A stretch of DNA of 64,000 nt, taken from contig NZ_QJJJ01000004.1 of the NCBI RefSeq assembly GCF_003201865.1, positions 186,001-250,000 of the forward strand, in the 5' to 3' direction. This DNA comes from Methylobacterium sp. B4 (lineage in GTDB: Bacteria; Pseudomonadota; Alphaproteobacteria; Rhizobiales; Beijerinckiaceae). Positions 16,391-22,459 of this stretch are shown here, piece after piece (the first letter of the stretch is position 1; every line of letters begins with the position of its first letter). The notes under the pieces are model-generated. The model worked only from the letters and a program-made list of their open reading frames with translations, made no database searches and had not been told where the DNA came from. The position numbers and the translations under genes were made by a program.

Positions 16391-17170
16391 TTATGACGCG
16401 GCCAAGGATTGGGCGAAGGGGCGTAGGCTAAGGCCCGCCTGCTCGAGCCCGGCGCGCACTGCCCGTGCCATCGTGAGAGCCTCGGGGTTGTCGCCGTGAA
16501 CGCAGACGGTGTCGATCGCGACCGGAAGACGGCGTCCGCCGCGCGTGACGACCGCGCCCTCCCCGACCATGCGGGCGACGCGGGACGCGGCCTCCCCCGC
16601 ATCGTGGATCACCGCGCCCGGCGAGCTGCGGGGGGCGAGGGTGCCGTCCTCGGCATAGGCGCGGTCGGCGTAGATCTCCCGCACCAGAGTGAGACCGGCC
16701 CGCTCGCCGGCGCGCTCGGCGCCCAACCCCGGCATCACCACCAGGGCGAGGCTTGGATCGACGCCGGCCACGGCCCGGGCCAGGGCTCCGGCCAGGGCCT
16801 CGTCCTCGTTGGTGAGGTTGGCGAGCGCGCCGTGCGCCTTGACGTGCGTGACGCGGCCACCGGCCAGGGCAGCGCAGGCCTGGAGCGCGCCGATCTGGTA
16901 GGCGATGTCCCGCTCTATTTTTTTCGGACTCTCCTGAATCCTATTCCGGCCGAAGCCGCGCAGGTCGGAAAATCCCGGATGCGCGCCGACAGCCACGCCC
17001 CGCGCCCGCGCCGCGAGCACCGTCTCGACCATGATGTCGGGATCGCCCGCGTGGAAGCCGCAGGCGACGTTGGCCGAGGTGACGATGTCGAGGAGCGCGG
17101 CGTCGTCGCCCATGCGCCAGGGGCCGAAGCCCTCGCCGAGATCGGCGTTGAGATCGATGCGGGCGCTCAC
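16391..17170 (-). CDS. pxpA: 5-oxoprolinase subunit A (PxpA, LamB/YcsF family)
   Basis: A 259-residue LamB/YcsF protein with IDLNADLGEGFG at the N-terminus, ACGFHAGD, GAHPGFSDLRGFGR and VKAHGALAN, all landmarks of the family. With PxpB and PxpC it cleaves 5-oxoproline to glutamate using ATP. Neither partner is in this window. The GTG at 17170 overlaps the stop of the upstream XRE gene in a GTGA, which decides the start and couples the two. Confidence 0.85.
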   Translation of the reverse strand: MSARIDLNADLGEGFGPWRMGDDAALLDIVTSANVACGFHAGDPDIMVETVLAARARGVAVGAHPGFSDLRGFGRNRIQESPKKIERDIAYQIGALQACAALAGGRVTHVKAHGALANLTNEDEALAGALARAVAGVDPSLALVVMPGLGAERAGERAGLTLVREIYADRAYAEDGTLAPRSSPGAVIHDAGEAASRVARMVGEGAVVTRGGRRLPVAIDTVCVHGDNPEALTMARAVRAGLEQAGLSLRPFAQSLAAS

Positions 17171-17496
17171 CCGGCCGCCCGCATGGAACTCGACGTCTTT
17201 TCCCGAAGCGGTTTCGATCCACTGGGGTTCGCCGAGGGGGTCTCCGACGCGTCGGCCCGCGGGCGCATCATCACGCCGAAGCCGTCCGCCGCGTCGCCGA
17301 TGAAGCGGATGCCCTCGCCTTCGAGCACCGTGCGGATCGCATCGAGGGTCTTGGTGCGCGGCGCGACCTGATCGCTCTCGATCATGTTCAGGGTCACGGC
17401 GGAGATGCTGGCGCGGCTCGCCAGAACCCCTTGCGTCCATTTGAGAAGGCCGCGGCCGGCGCGAATCTGGGCAGGGGTGATGGGGTGGATCAGCAT
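17167..17496 (-). CDS. XRE-type HTH regulator
   Basis: A 109-residue protein with one HTH near the N-terminus (TPAQIRAGRGLLKWTQGVLA..ISAVTLNMIE) of the short Cro/CI type common in Hyphomicrobiales. The pattern LDAIRTVLEGEGIRFIGD following it is typical. It is translationally coupled to pxpA, so it may control that gene or only be co-expressed. The last 35 residues (from MMRPRADASETPS) look disordered. It is divergent from the Y RNA array, with only 88 bases between its start and the first RNA module, so it could also influence that promoter. Confidence 0.8.
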   Translation of the reverse strand: MLIHPITPAQIRAGRGLLKWTQGVLASRASISAVTLNMIESDQVAPRTKTLDAIRTVLEGEGIRFIGDAADGFGVMMRPRADASETPSANPSGSKPLREKTSSSMRAAG

Positions 17497-17539
17497 GGGG
17501 TCGAGATGGGCGAAACTGAAAGAATTTTCAAGTTTCGGG

Positions 17540-17568
17540 TTGACGCATCAGAGGCACAACCGTAAGCA
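17540..17568 (+). promoter_or_regulatory. Sigma-70-like promoter upstream of the Y RNA array
   Basis: TTGACG (17540-17545), 17 bases, then TAAGCA (17563-17568). Transcription would begin near 17575, about ten bases before the first RNA module. The -35 is good, the -10 weak. Inferred by eye; a sigma-54 reading was tested and rejected. Confidence 0.4.
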
Positions 17569-17584
17569 CGGGCCCATCGGCTCA

Positions 17585-17656
17585 GCCGGGCCGGAGAAGC
17601 GAGCGTTACCTCTTACCCGTACGGGAAAGCTTCGCTCCTTCGCACCCATGTCCGGC
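17585..17656 (+). ncRNA. Y-RNA-like module 1 (short form)
   Basis: First member of the array. An outer stem (GCCGGGC at 17585-17591 with GTCCGGC at 17650-17656, one G-U) is followed on the 5' side by GCCGGAGAAG and on the 3' side preceded by CACCCAT, the same landmarks as the other modules. The inner stem is imperfect (GCGAGC with GCTTCGC) and the loop holds the self-complementary CCCGTACGGG. There is no T-loop sequence, so the tRNA-like part is missing. Assigned mainly by likeness to its neighbours. Confidence 0.35.
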
Positions 17657-17678
17657 CTTCGGCTCGAACACCACCACC

Positions 17679-17748
17679 GGCGCGGGCCGGTCGTGATCGG
17701 TTATCACCTGCACCGTGAAGCCCCGATCGCTCTTCATACGTCCGCGCC
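17679..17748 (+). ncRNA. Y-RNA-like module 2 (short form)
   Basis: Outer stem GGCGCGGGC (17679-17687) with GTCCGCGCC (17740-17748), 9 pairs. Inner stem GTGATCGG (17693-17700) with CCGATCGC (17723-17730), 8 pairs. Between the stems the 5' side reads GGGCCGGTCG and the 3' side TCTTCATAC, as in the other modules. The head is only a TCAC/GTGA hairpin with a 7-base loop, so this 70-base RNA would have the Ro-binding type of stem but no tRNA-like module. Confidence 0.5.
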
Positions 17749-17830
17749 TCCCATTGGCCCCGCCTCGACGGAGCAAGGCATGAAACACGACGACCTACGC
17801 GTCGCCGCTTTCGCCCGTCCAGGGTCGGAG

Positions 17831-17880
17831 CGGCCATGGCCGATGCGGTCGAATCCGACCGCATGGGAGCCATTCGGCCG
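17831..17880 (+). other. Stem-only hairpin overlapping the foot of Y module 3
   Basis: A 50-base hairpin: CGGCC/GGCCG, ATGGC/GCCAT, an internal loop of CG against GGGA, then ATGCGGTCG/CGACCGCAT closed by AATC. The 5' side reads GGCCGATGCGG, like the motif in the Y modules. Its 3' foot (17876-17880) is also the foot of module 3, so the two folds exclude each other. It might be a stem-only Y RNA relic or a switch. Confidence 0.35.
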
Positions 17881-17994
17881 CGCGGGCCGATAGCGGACGG
17901 TTATCTGAGGGAGTCGAACGCCCGACGCCTTCGGGCGGAGGGCTCGGTTGTCCGCAAGGACATTCCCGTCCGCACCCCCATGCCCGCGCGGCCG
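17875..17994 (+). ncRNA. Y-RNA-like module 3
   Basis: Outer stem of 13 pairs (17875-17887 with 17982-17994), then GCCGATAG on the 5' strand and ACCCCCAT on the 3' strand, then an inner stem of 8 pairs (GCGGACGG 17893-17900 with CCGTCCGC 17966-17973). The head holds a T-arm-like GGGA/GCCC around GTCGAAC, then CGCC-TTCG-GGCG in the acceptor position, then TGTCC-GCAA-GGACA where a D arm would be. Order T arm, acceptor-like hairpin, D-position hairpin is the same as in module 5. Confidence 0.7.
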
Positions 17995-18043
17995 CCGCTC
18001 CGGCTCGGTCTTTTGAATCACCTCACATCTCATCCCGGCGGCC

Positions 18044-18173
18044 CCTGCGGGCCGAACGGGGACGGTTACCGGTAGAGCGCCGCGGCCCACGCCGCGGAGG
18101 TCGCGGATTCGATCTTCGCCGGGCCTTGCGCCTGTAGCTCAGCAAACCCGTCCCCCACCTCCATGACCGCAGG
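18044..18173 (+). ncRNA. Y-RNA-like module 4 with extra arm
   Basis: Outer stem CCTGCGG (18044-18050) with CCGCAGG (18167-18173). The 5' strand then has GCCGAACG, an exact fit to the GNCGAAN(0-1)G pattern I recall for bacterial Y RNAs. Inner stem GGGGACGG (18058-18065) with CCGTCCCC (18148-18155). The head contains an extra hairpin (CCGCGGC/GCCGCGG), then a perfect T arm GCGGA-TTCGATC-TTCGC (18103-18119), an acceptor-like stem CGGGC/GCCTG and TAGCTCAG as start of a D arm that does not close. Confidence 0.72.
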
Positions 18174-18214
18174 ATCGCTCGCGGCCGAGTTGTAGGAAAA
18201 ATTTCTAGACGCCG

Positions 18215-18344
18215 CGCGGGCCGAAGAGGAAAGGTCGTCATTCCTCATGAGGTGGTCGCGGGTTCGAAGCCCGCCAGGCCGAAAGGTCCGTAGCTCAGTC
18301 GGGTAGAGCGCCCCTTTCCTCACCCCACGACCGCGCGGCCCGCG
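18215..18344 (+). ncRNA. YrlA-type Y RNA, complete permuted tRNA mimic (module 5)
   Basis: The best-formed member. Outer stem CGCGGGCCG (18215-18223) with CGGCCCGCG (18336-18344); motif GCCGAAG at 18220-18226; inner stem GAGGAAAGG (18226-18234) with CCTTTCCTC (18313-18321). The head reads in permuted tRNA order: T arm GCGGG-TTCGAAG-CCCGC (18258-18274), acceptor-like stem CAGGCC-GAAA-GGTCCG (18275-18290), TA in the place of bases 8-9, and D arm GCTC-AGTCGGGTA-GAGC (18293-18309) with the GG pair in its loop. This is the architecture known for the YrlA effector module. An alternative pairing GGTCGT with ACGACC is also possible. Confidence 0.85.
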
Positions 18345-18390
18345 AGCCGGACACCCGTCCGGCCTGCGGGCGCGAACTGACCAAGGAATC

Positions 18391-18538
18391 GGCCGTGCGG
18401 GCCGATGGAGACAGGTGATCGTCGGCCGAGAGGCCGGGTTCGAATCCCACGGGCCGCGAGGTCCGATGCCCGGGTGGCGGACGGGCGACGCATGCCGCGC
18501 GAGCGGACCTCCTGTCTCCCCTCCATGCCCGCACGGCC
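18391..18538 (+). ncRNA. Y-RNA-like module 6
   Basis: Outer stem GGCCGTGCGGGC (18391-18402) with GCCCGCACGGCC (18527-18538), 12 perfect pairs. GCCGATGG follows on the 5' strand. Inner stem GGAGACAGG (18407-18415) with CCTGTCTCC (18511-18519). The head has the T-loop TTCGAAT (18439-18445) on a short GGG/CCC stem, an acceptor-like GGGCC-GCGA-GGTCC hairpin (18451-18464) and a D-arm-like GCCC/GGGC (18468-18486). An alternative pairing ATGGAG with CTCCAT could shift the Ro-stem bulge. Confidence 0.8.
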
Positions 18539-18558
18539 GCTGACGGAACGAACGAATT

Positions 18559-18661
18559 CGGTCGCGTGGGCCGGATTGCGAGGGTGATCTGGTCCTGAGG
18601 TTCGAATCCTGAGCGCCGCGAGGCGCTGGAATCCCTTGCACGATTCACGACCGCGCGACTG
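18559..18661 (+). ncRNA. Y-RNA-like module 7, D arm missing
   Basis: Outer stem CGGTCGCG (18559-18566) with CGCGACTG (18654-18661, one G-T), 5' motif GGGCCGGATTG, inner stem TGCGAGGG (18577-18584) with CCCTTGCA (18633-18640, one G-T). The head has a T arm CTGAGG-TTCGAAT-CCTGAG (one G-G mismatch) and an acceptor-like AGCGCC-GCGA-GGCGCT (18612-18627), but only GGAAT separates this from the inner stem, so there is no D arm. It ends 53 bases before the rsr start. Confidence 0.7.
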
Positions 18662-18714
18662 CAACGAGCCTCGGGGACAATCCCAAAAGAGCCCCGTGGA
18701 GAGAGGAGCGAGTG

Positions 18715-20322
18715 ATGTTGAACTATGGAAAGCTGTTCTCGCTCCGGCGCACCCCGCAGTCGGAGCCCCTTCCCCGCACCGTGCCGAATGCGGCCGGCGG
18801 CCACGTCTTCGCGGTCAGCGACTGGGCGCGGCTCGACCGCTTCCTGATGCTGGGCTCGGAGGGCGGCTCCTACTACGCGGGCGAGCGGACTCTCTCCCGG
18901 GAGAACGCGGTCGCGGTGATGCGCTGCATTGCCGAGGACGGGGCACGGGCGGTCGCGACCATCGTCGCGATGAGCGAGGCGGGCCGGGCTCCGAAGCAAA
19001 ATCCGGCGATCTTCGCGCTCGCGCTCGCGGCCTCCGCGGAGGCGGAAGGCACCCGCCGGCTGGCGCTGGCCGCCCTGCCCCGGGTCTGCCGCACCGGCAC
19101 GCATCTGTTCCAGTTCGCGGGCGCCGTCGAGGCGATGCGCGGCTGGGGCCGGGCGCTCCGGCGCGCGGTCGGCGACTGGTACCGAGCGCGTCCGGTGGAC
19201 GCGCTCGCCTACCAGGCGGTGAAGTACCGCGCCCGCCAGGGCTGGTCGCACCGCGACCTCCTGCGGCTGGCCCATCCGGAGACGGACGAGCCGGCCCGGA
19301 AGGCGCTGTTCGACTGGATCTGCCGCGGGACGCTGACCGAGGGGACCCCCGCCCTCGTCCACGCCTTCGCTTGCGTGCAGGCGGAGGGCGTCGACGGCGC
19401 CTTCGCGGCGGCGCAGGTGCGCACGCACGGTCTGCCCTGGGAGGCGCTGCCGACCGGGCTGATGACGAGCCGCGCGGTGAACGAGGCCCTGATCGAGCGC
19501 ATGCCGGTCGGTGCCCTCGTGCGCCAGCTCGGCCGGCTCACCGCTTCGGGGGCGCTCGCCCCCTTCACCGCGGCGACCGCGCACGTGGTGTCCGTGCTGT
19601 CGGACCGGGAGCGCCTGCTGAAGGCGCGCCTGCACCCGATGGCGCTGCTGATCGCGCTCCAGACCTACGCGTCCGGGCGCGGCCAGCGCGGCCGGCTCTC
19701 CTGGGAGCCGGTCGGGGCCATCGTCGAGGCACTGAACGCGGCGTTCTACACCGCGTTCGGGAACGTCGAGCCCACGGGCCGGCGTCTCGTGCTGGCGCTG
19801 GACGTCTCGGGCTCGATGGGCTGCGGCGCGGTCGCGGGCTCCTCGCTGACGCCTCGCGAGGCGGCCGCCGCGATGGCGCTCGTCACCGCGGCGACGGAGG
19901 AGCACTGGCAGGTTCTCGGCTTCACCGCCGAGCCCGGCCAGCCCTGGAGCCAGGGGGCGGCGCTGACCGTGCTGCCGATCGGGCCGTCGATGCGGCTCGA
20001 CCAGGCGGTGGCGGCGACCGACGGCCTGCCCTTCGGCGGGACGGACTGCTCGCTGCCGATGCGGTGGGCCCTGGAGCGGGGCGTCCGGGCCGACGCGTTC
20101 GTGGTCTACACGGACTCGGAGACCTGGGCCGGCCCGGTCCACCCGGTCGAGGCGCTGCGGGAATACCGGGAGAAGACCGGAATTCCGGCCAAGCTCGTGG
20201 TCGTGGGGCTCGTCTCCAACGGCTTCAGCATCGCCGACCCGGACGACGCGGGCATGCTCGACGTCGTCGGTTTCGACACGGCGGCGCCCGCGCTGATCGC
20301 GGACTTTTTGCGCGGCGGATGA
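18715..20322 (+). CDS. rsr: Ro60 orthologue Rsr (TROVE plus vWA domain)
   Basis: A 535-residue protein. Residues 1-345 form a TROVE domain (helical repeat ring; landmarks QNPAIFALALAA, KYRARQGWSHRDLLRLAHP, HPMALLIALQTYASG), residues 355-535 a von Willebrand A domain with an intact MIDAS: DVSGS at 363-367, Thr in FGGTDCS, Asp in YTDSETW. Bacterial Ro proteins bind Y RNAs and, in Deinococcus, tether PNPase for RNA degradation. ATG 18715 is 6 bases after AGGAG; a GTG one codon upstream is less likely. The Y RNA array lies immediately upstream and rtcB 69 bases downstream, all on one strand. Confidence 0.95.
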   Translation: MLNYGKLFSLRRTPQSEPLPRTVPNAAGGHVFAVSDWARLDRFLMLGSEGGSYYAGERTLSRENAVAVMRCIAEDGARAVATIVAMSEAGRAPKQNPAIFALALAASAEAEGTRRLALAALPRVCRTGTHLFQFAGAVEAMRGWGRALRRAVGDWYRARPVDALAYQAVKYRARQGWSHRDLLRLAHPETDEPARKALFDWICRGTLTEGTPALVHAFACVQAEGVDGAFAAAQVRTHGLPWEALPTGLMTSRAVNEALIERMPVGALVRQLGRLTASGALAPFTAATAHVVSVLSDRERLLKARLHPMALLIALQTYASGRGQRGRLSWEPVGAIVEALNAAFYTAFGNVEPTGRRLVLALDVSGSMGCGAVAGSSLTPREAAAAMALVTAATEEHWQVLGFTAEPGQPWSQGAALTVLPIGPSMRLDQAVAATDGLPFGGTDCSLPMRWALERGVRADAFVVYTDSETWAGPVHPVEALREYREKTGIPAKLVVVGLVSNGFSIADPDDAGMLDVVGFDTAAPALIADFLRGG

Positions 20323-20391
20323 CGTGAGGGGCGGACGGCTCGGATGAGCCGCCCGCCCCACTCCCAAAATTCAAGAAGACGGAGCGGCACC

Positions 20392-21786
20392 ATGACCGCG
20401 ATCAACGGACGTGACCTCATCGCCTGGGGCTTCGAGCCCGGCGCGTGGTTCAAGCGGGCGGTCGCCATCGCCAACGGCATGCGCGCCGAGGGCGCGGACG
20501 ACGCGGCGATCCTGGCGCACCTGCGCGACATCGAGCCCTCGGCGAACCCGATCCCGATGCGCACCAACGCGCTGGACTTCGGCGTCTTCCTCGACGCCGA
20601 GACGGAGGCCGAGCGGGCGAACGCGGCCGCTGTCATCCGCCACATGGACGCGCTCATGCGGGTGCCGACCATCGTGCGGGGTGCGGTGATGCCGGATGCC
20701 TGCCCGTCGGGCTTCGCGGAGGGGACGATCCCCGTCGGCGGCGCGGTCGCCTGCGCGGACGCGATCCATCCGGGCTTCCACTCGGCCGACATCTGCTGCT
20801 CGGTGGCGATCACCGTGTTTCGCCGGGCCGACGACCCAAAGCGCGTGCTCGACGCCGTGCAGGCGGTCACGCATTTCGGTCCGGGCGGCCGCAAGGGCGT
20901 GGTCGCGCCGCCGGACGCGGTGATGGCGGGGGTTGCGGGCAACCGCTTCCTCGCCGAGTTCGCGAACTTGGCGGTCGGCCATTTCGCGAGCCAGGGCGAC
21001 GGCAACCACTTCGCCTATGTCGGGCATCTCGCCTCGACGGGGCAGGTGGCGCTCGTCACCCATCACGGCTCGCGGGGGCTCGGGGCCCAGCTCTACAAGA
21101 AGGGCATGGCGGTGGCGCGCCGGCACACGGCGATCGTCGCCCCGCGGATCCCGGCGCACAACGCCTGGATCAAGGCGGAATCCGATGACGGCCGGGCCTA
21201 TTGGGAGGCGCTGCAGATCGTGCGGGACTGGACCAGGGCGAGCCACTTCGCGCTCCACGACCTCGTGGCGCGCACGATCGGCAACGCCGTCGCGGACCGG
21301 TTCTGGAACGAGCACAACTTCGTCTTCCGCCGCGAGGACGGGCTCTACTACCACGGCAAGGGGGCGACCCCGTCGTGGAAGGGGTTCTCGGCCGATGATG
21401 ACGGGCGCACGCTGATCCCGCTCAACATGGCCGAGCCGATCCTGATCGCCCGTCACCGCGACCACGCGGCCTCGCTCGGCTTCGCCCCGCACGGGGCGGG
21501 CCGCAACATGAGCCGGACGGCTTATCTGCGGGAGCACGCGCCCGCCCTGCCCGAGGGCATCGACGTGCGCTTCTTCTGCGGGCGGCCGGACCTCTCGGAG
21601 CTGCCGGGCGCCTACAAGGACGCGGGCAGCGTACGTGCCCAGATCGCGAAGTACGATCTGGCCGAGGTCGTCGACACGGTGGAGCCCTACGGCTGCATCA
21701 TGGCCGGCGATTGGGAGGCCGATGCGCCGTGGAAGCGCAAGGCGGCGGCGAAGCGCGCGGCGAAGGCCGCCGAAGCGGAAACGTAG
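20392..21786 (+). CDS. rtcB: RNA ligase RtcB
   Basis: A 464-residue RtcB-family ligase, which joins 2',3'-cyclic phosphate or 3'-phosphate ends to 5'-OH using GTP and Mn2+. Visible landmarks are HSADICCSV (metal Asp133/Cys136 position), QGDGNHF, THHGSRGLG and HGAGRNMSR, which carries the His that is guanylylated. ATG 20392 is chosen for the GGAG before it; an upstream ATG at 20344 adds a poor leader. The first 90 residues differ from the canonical short N-terminus. No RtcA cyclase or RtcR activator is in the window. Downstream of rsr, as in several bacterial Ro operons. Confidence 0.93.
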   Translation: MTAINGRDLIAWGFEPGAWFKRAVAIANGMRAEGADDAAILAHLRDIEPSANPIPMRTNALDFGVFLDAETEAERANAAAVIRHMDALMRVPTIVRGAVMPDACPSGFAEGTIPVGGAVACADAIHPGFHSADICCSVAITVFRRADDPKRVLDAVQAVTHFGPGGRKGVVAPPDAVMAGVAGNRFLAEFANLAVGHFASQGDGNHFAYVGHLASTGQVALVTHHGSRGLGAQLYKKGMAVARRHTAIVAPRIPAHNAWIKAESDDGRAYWEALQIVRDWTRASHFALHDLVARTIGNAVADRFWNEHNFVFRREDGLYYHGKGATPSWKGFSADDDGRTLIPLNMAEPILIARHRDHAASLGFAPHGAGRNMSRTAYLREHAPALPEGIDVRFFCGRPDLSELPGAYKDAGSVRAQIAKYDLAEVVDTVEPYGCIMAGDWEADAPWKRKAAAKRAAKAAEAET

Positions 21787-21790
21787 TGAC

Positions 21791-21825
21791 GGCGGCGCCG
21801 GGGCATGAGCCCGGCGCCGCCTTTT
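21791..21825 (+). terminator. Rho-independent terminator of the rsr-rtcB unit
   Basis: GGCGGCGCCGGG (21791-21802) pairs perfectly with CCCGGCGCCGCC (21810-21821) around a 7-base loop and is followed by TTTT. It begins 5 bases after the rtcB stop. Confidence 0.92.
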
Positions 21826-21834
21826 GCGACCTTC

Positions 21835-22128
21835 TCAGGAGGTGCCGGGCATGGAGGCCGGGTCGCGGGCAGCGTGCCGGTTGCCGAGAATCACCACTTC
21901 GTCCTCGGTCGCCTCGTAGAAGATCAGGTAGGGATAAGGTGTCGCCACGATCCGGCGCATGGGCCGAAGGCTGGTCGCGTGCCCGCTCAAGGGATGCAGC
22001 AAGAGCAGGCCGATCGCCGCCTGGATGCGACGCTGAACGCGGCGAGCGCCTTGGGGTGACAGGCTCGCGACGTATGTCAGAATCGCGTCAAGCTCGGCGG
22101 CGGCGTCCGGAGTGTAGCGCAGTCTCAC
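21835..22128 (-). CDS. ParE/RelE-superfamily toxin
   Basis: A 97-residue basic protein with the family layout: N-terminal MRLRYTPDAAAELDAILTYVA helix pair, RRVQRRIQAAIGLLLLHP and C-terminal strands IVATPYPYLIFYEATEDEVVILGNRHAARDP. ParE members poison gyrase, RelE members cut mRNA on the ribosome; the pattern YLIFYEATEDEVVIL.VRHAARDP is more ParE-like. GTG at 22128 overlaps the antitoxin stop in GTGA. Antitoxin first, toxin second is the normal order. Confidence 0.87.
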   Translation of the reverse strand: MRLRYTPDAAAELDAILTYVASLSPQGARRVQRRIQAAIGLLLLHPLSGHATSLRPMRRIVATPYPYLIFYEATEDEVVILGNRHAARDPASMPGTS

Positions 22129-22352
22129 AGGCCATGCTTCGCCCAGATCGCCCGCACCTGCTCGTCCGTCGCAAATTCGCGACGAGCGGCCTGAGCACGG
22201 GAACTGGCGAACGAGGCTTCCTCGTCCGGTGTGAGCGGAACGGACGGCTCCTCGTCGCCGGCGAGACTGAGAAGGACGCGAGCCATATCATCCTGCGTCT
22301 CGGGCGGGAGGGCGCGGACGCGTGCGATGGCTCTTTCCAGCAACTCGGTCAT
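22125..22352 (-). CDS. Antitoxin of the ParE-like pair
   Basis: A 75-residue acidic protein starting at ATG 22352 with GGAGG 5 bases upstream. It has an N-terminal helix (MTELLERAIARVRALP) and a toxin-binding C-terminal half (LTPDEEASFASSRAQAARRE..). No clear ribbon-helix-helix is seen, so it may belong to the addiction module antidote family that does not bind DNA by itself. Confidence 0.75.
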   Translation of the reverse strand: MTELLERAIARVRALPPETQDDMARVLLSLAGDEEPSVPLTPDEEASFASSRAQAARREFATDEQVRAIWAKHGL

Positions 22353-22459
22353 GCCTCCATTATGCACGACGTCGGATTGGAGAGAACCCGACCTGCTTGG
22401 CGCTTGCTCTTCAGAATAGGACCTGATCATTCGCAGGCCGTCGGCGGCCGCTGAGCGGC

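Noticed and set aside
17551..17568. Sigma-54 promoter (GGCAC...GC) as in rtc operons
   Set aside because: GG and GC are 11 bases apart instead of 10 and the -12 lacks TTGC.
17606..17737. Short minus-strand ORF of 43 residues (MKSDRGFTVQVITDHDRPAP...)
   Set aside because: It lies antisense to Y modules 1 and 2, has no good ribosome site, and the region is explained by RNA pairing.
18258..18309. A tRNA gene, because of TTCGAAG T arm and a GTAGCTCAG D arm
   Set aside because: The T arm comes before the D arm and the acceptor-like stem is closed by GAAA, with no anticodon arm and no CCA end. It is a permuted mimic inside a Y RNA.
17585..18661. CRISPR array, since similar units are repeated with spacers
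   Set aside because: Units are 70-148 bases, of different sequence, linked by shared structure; no identical short repeats and no cas genes.
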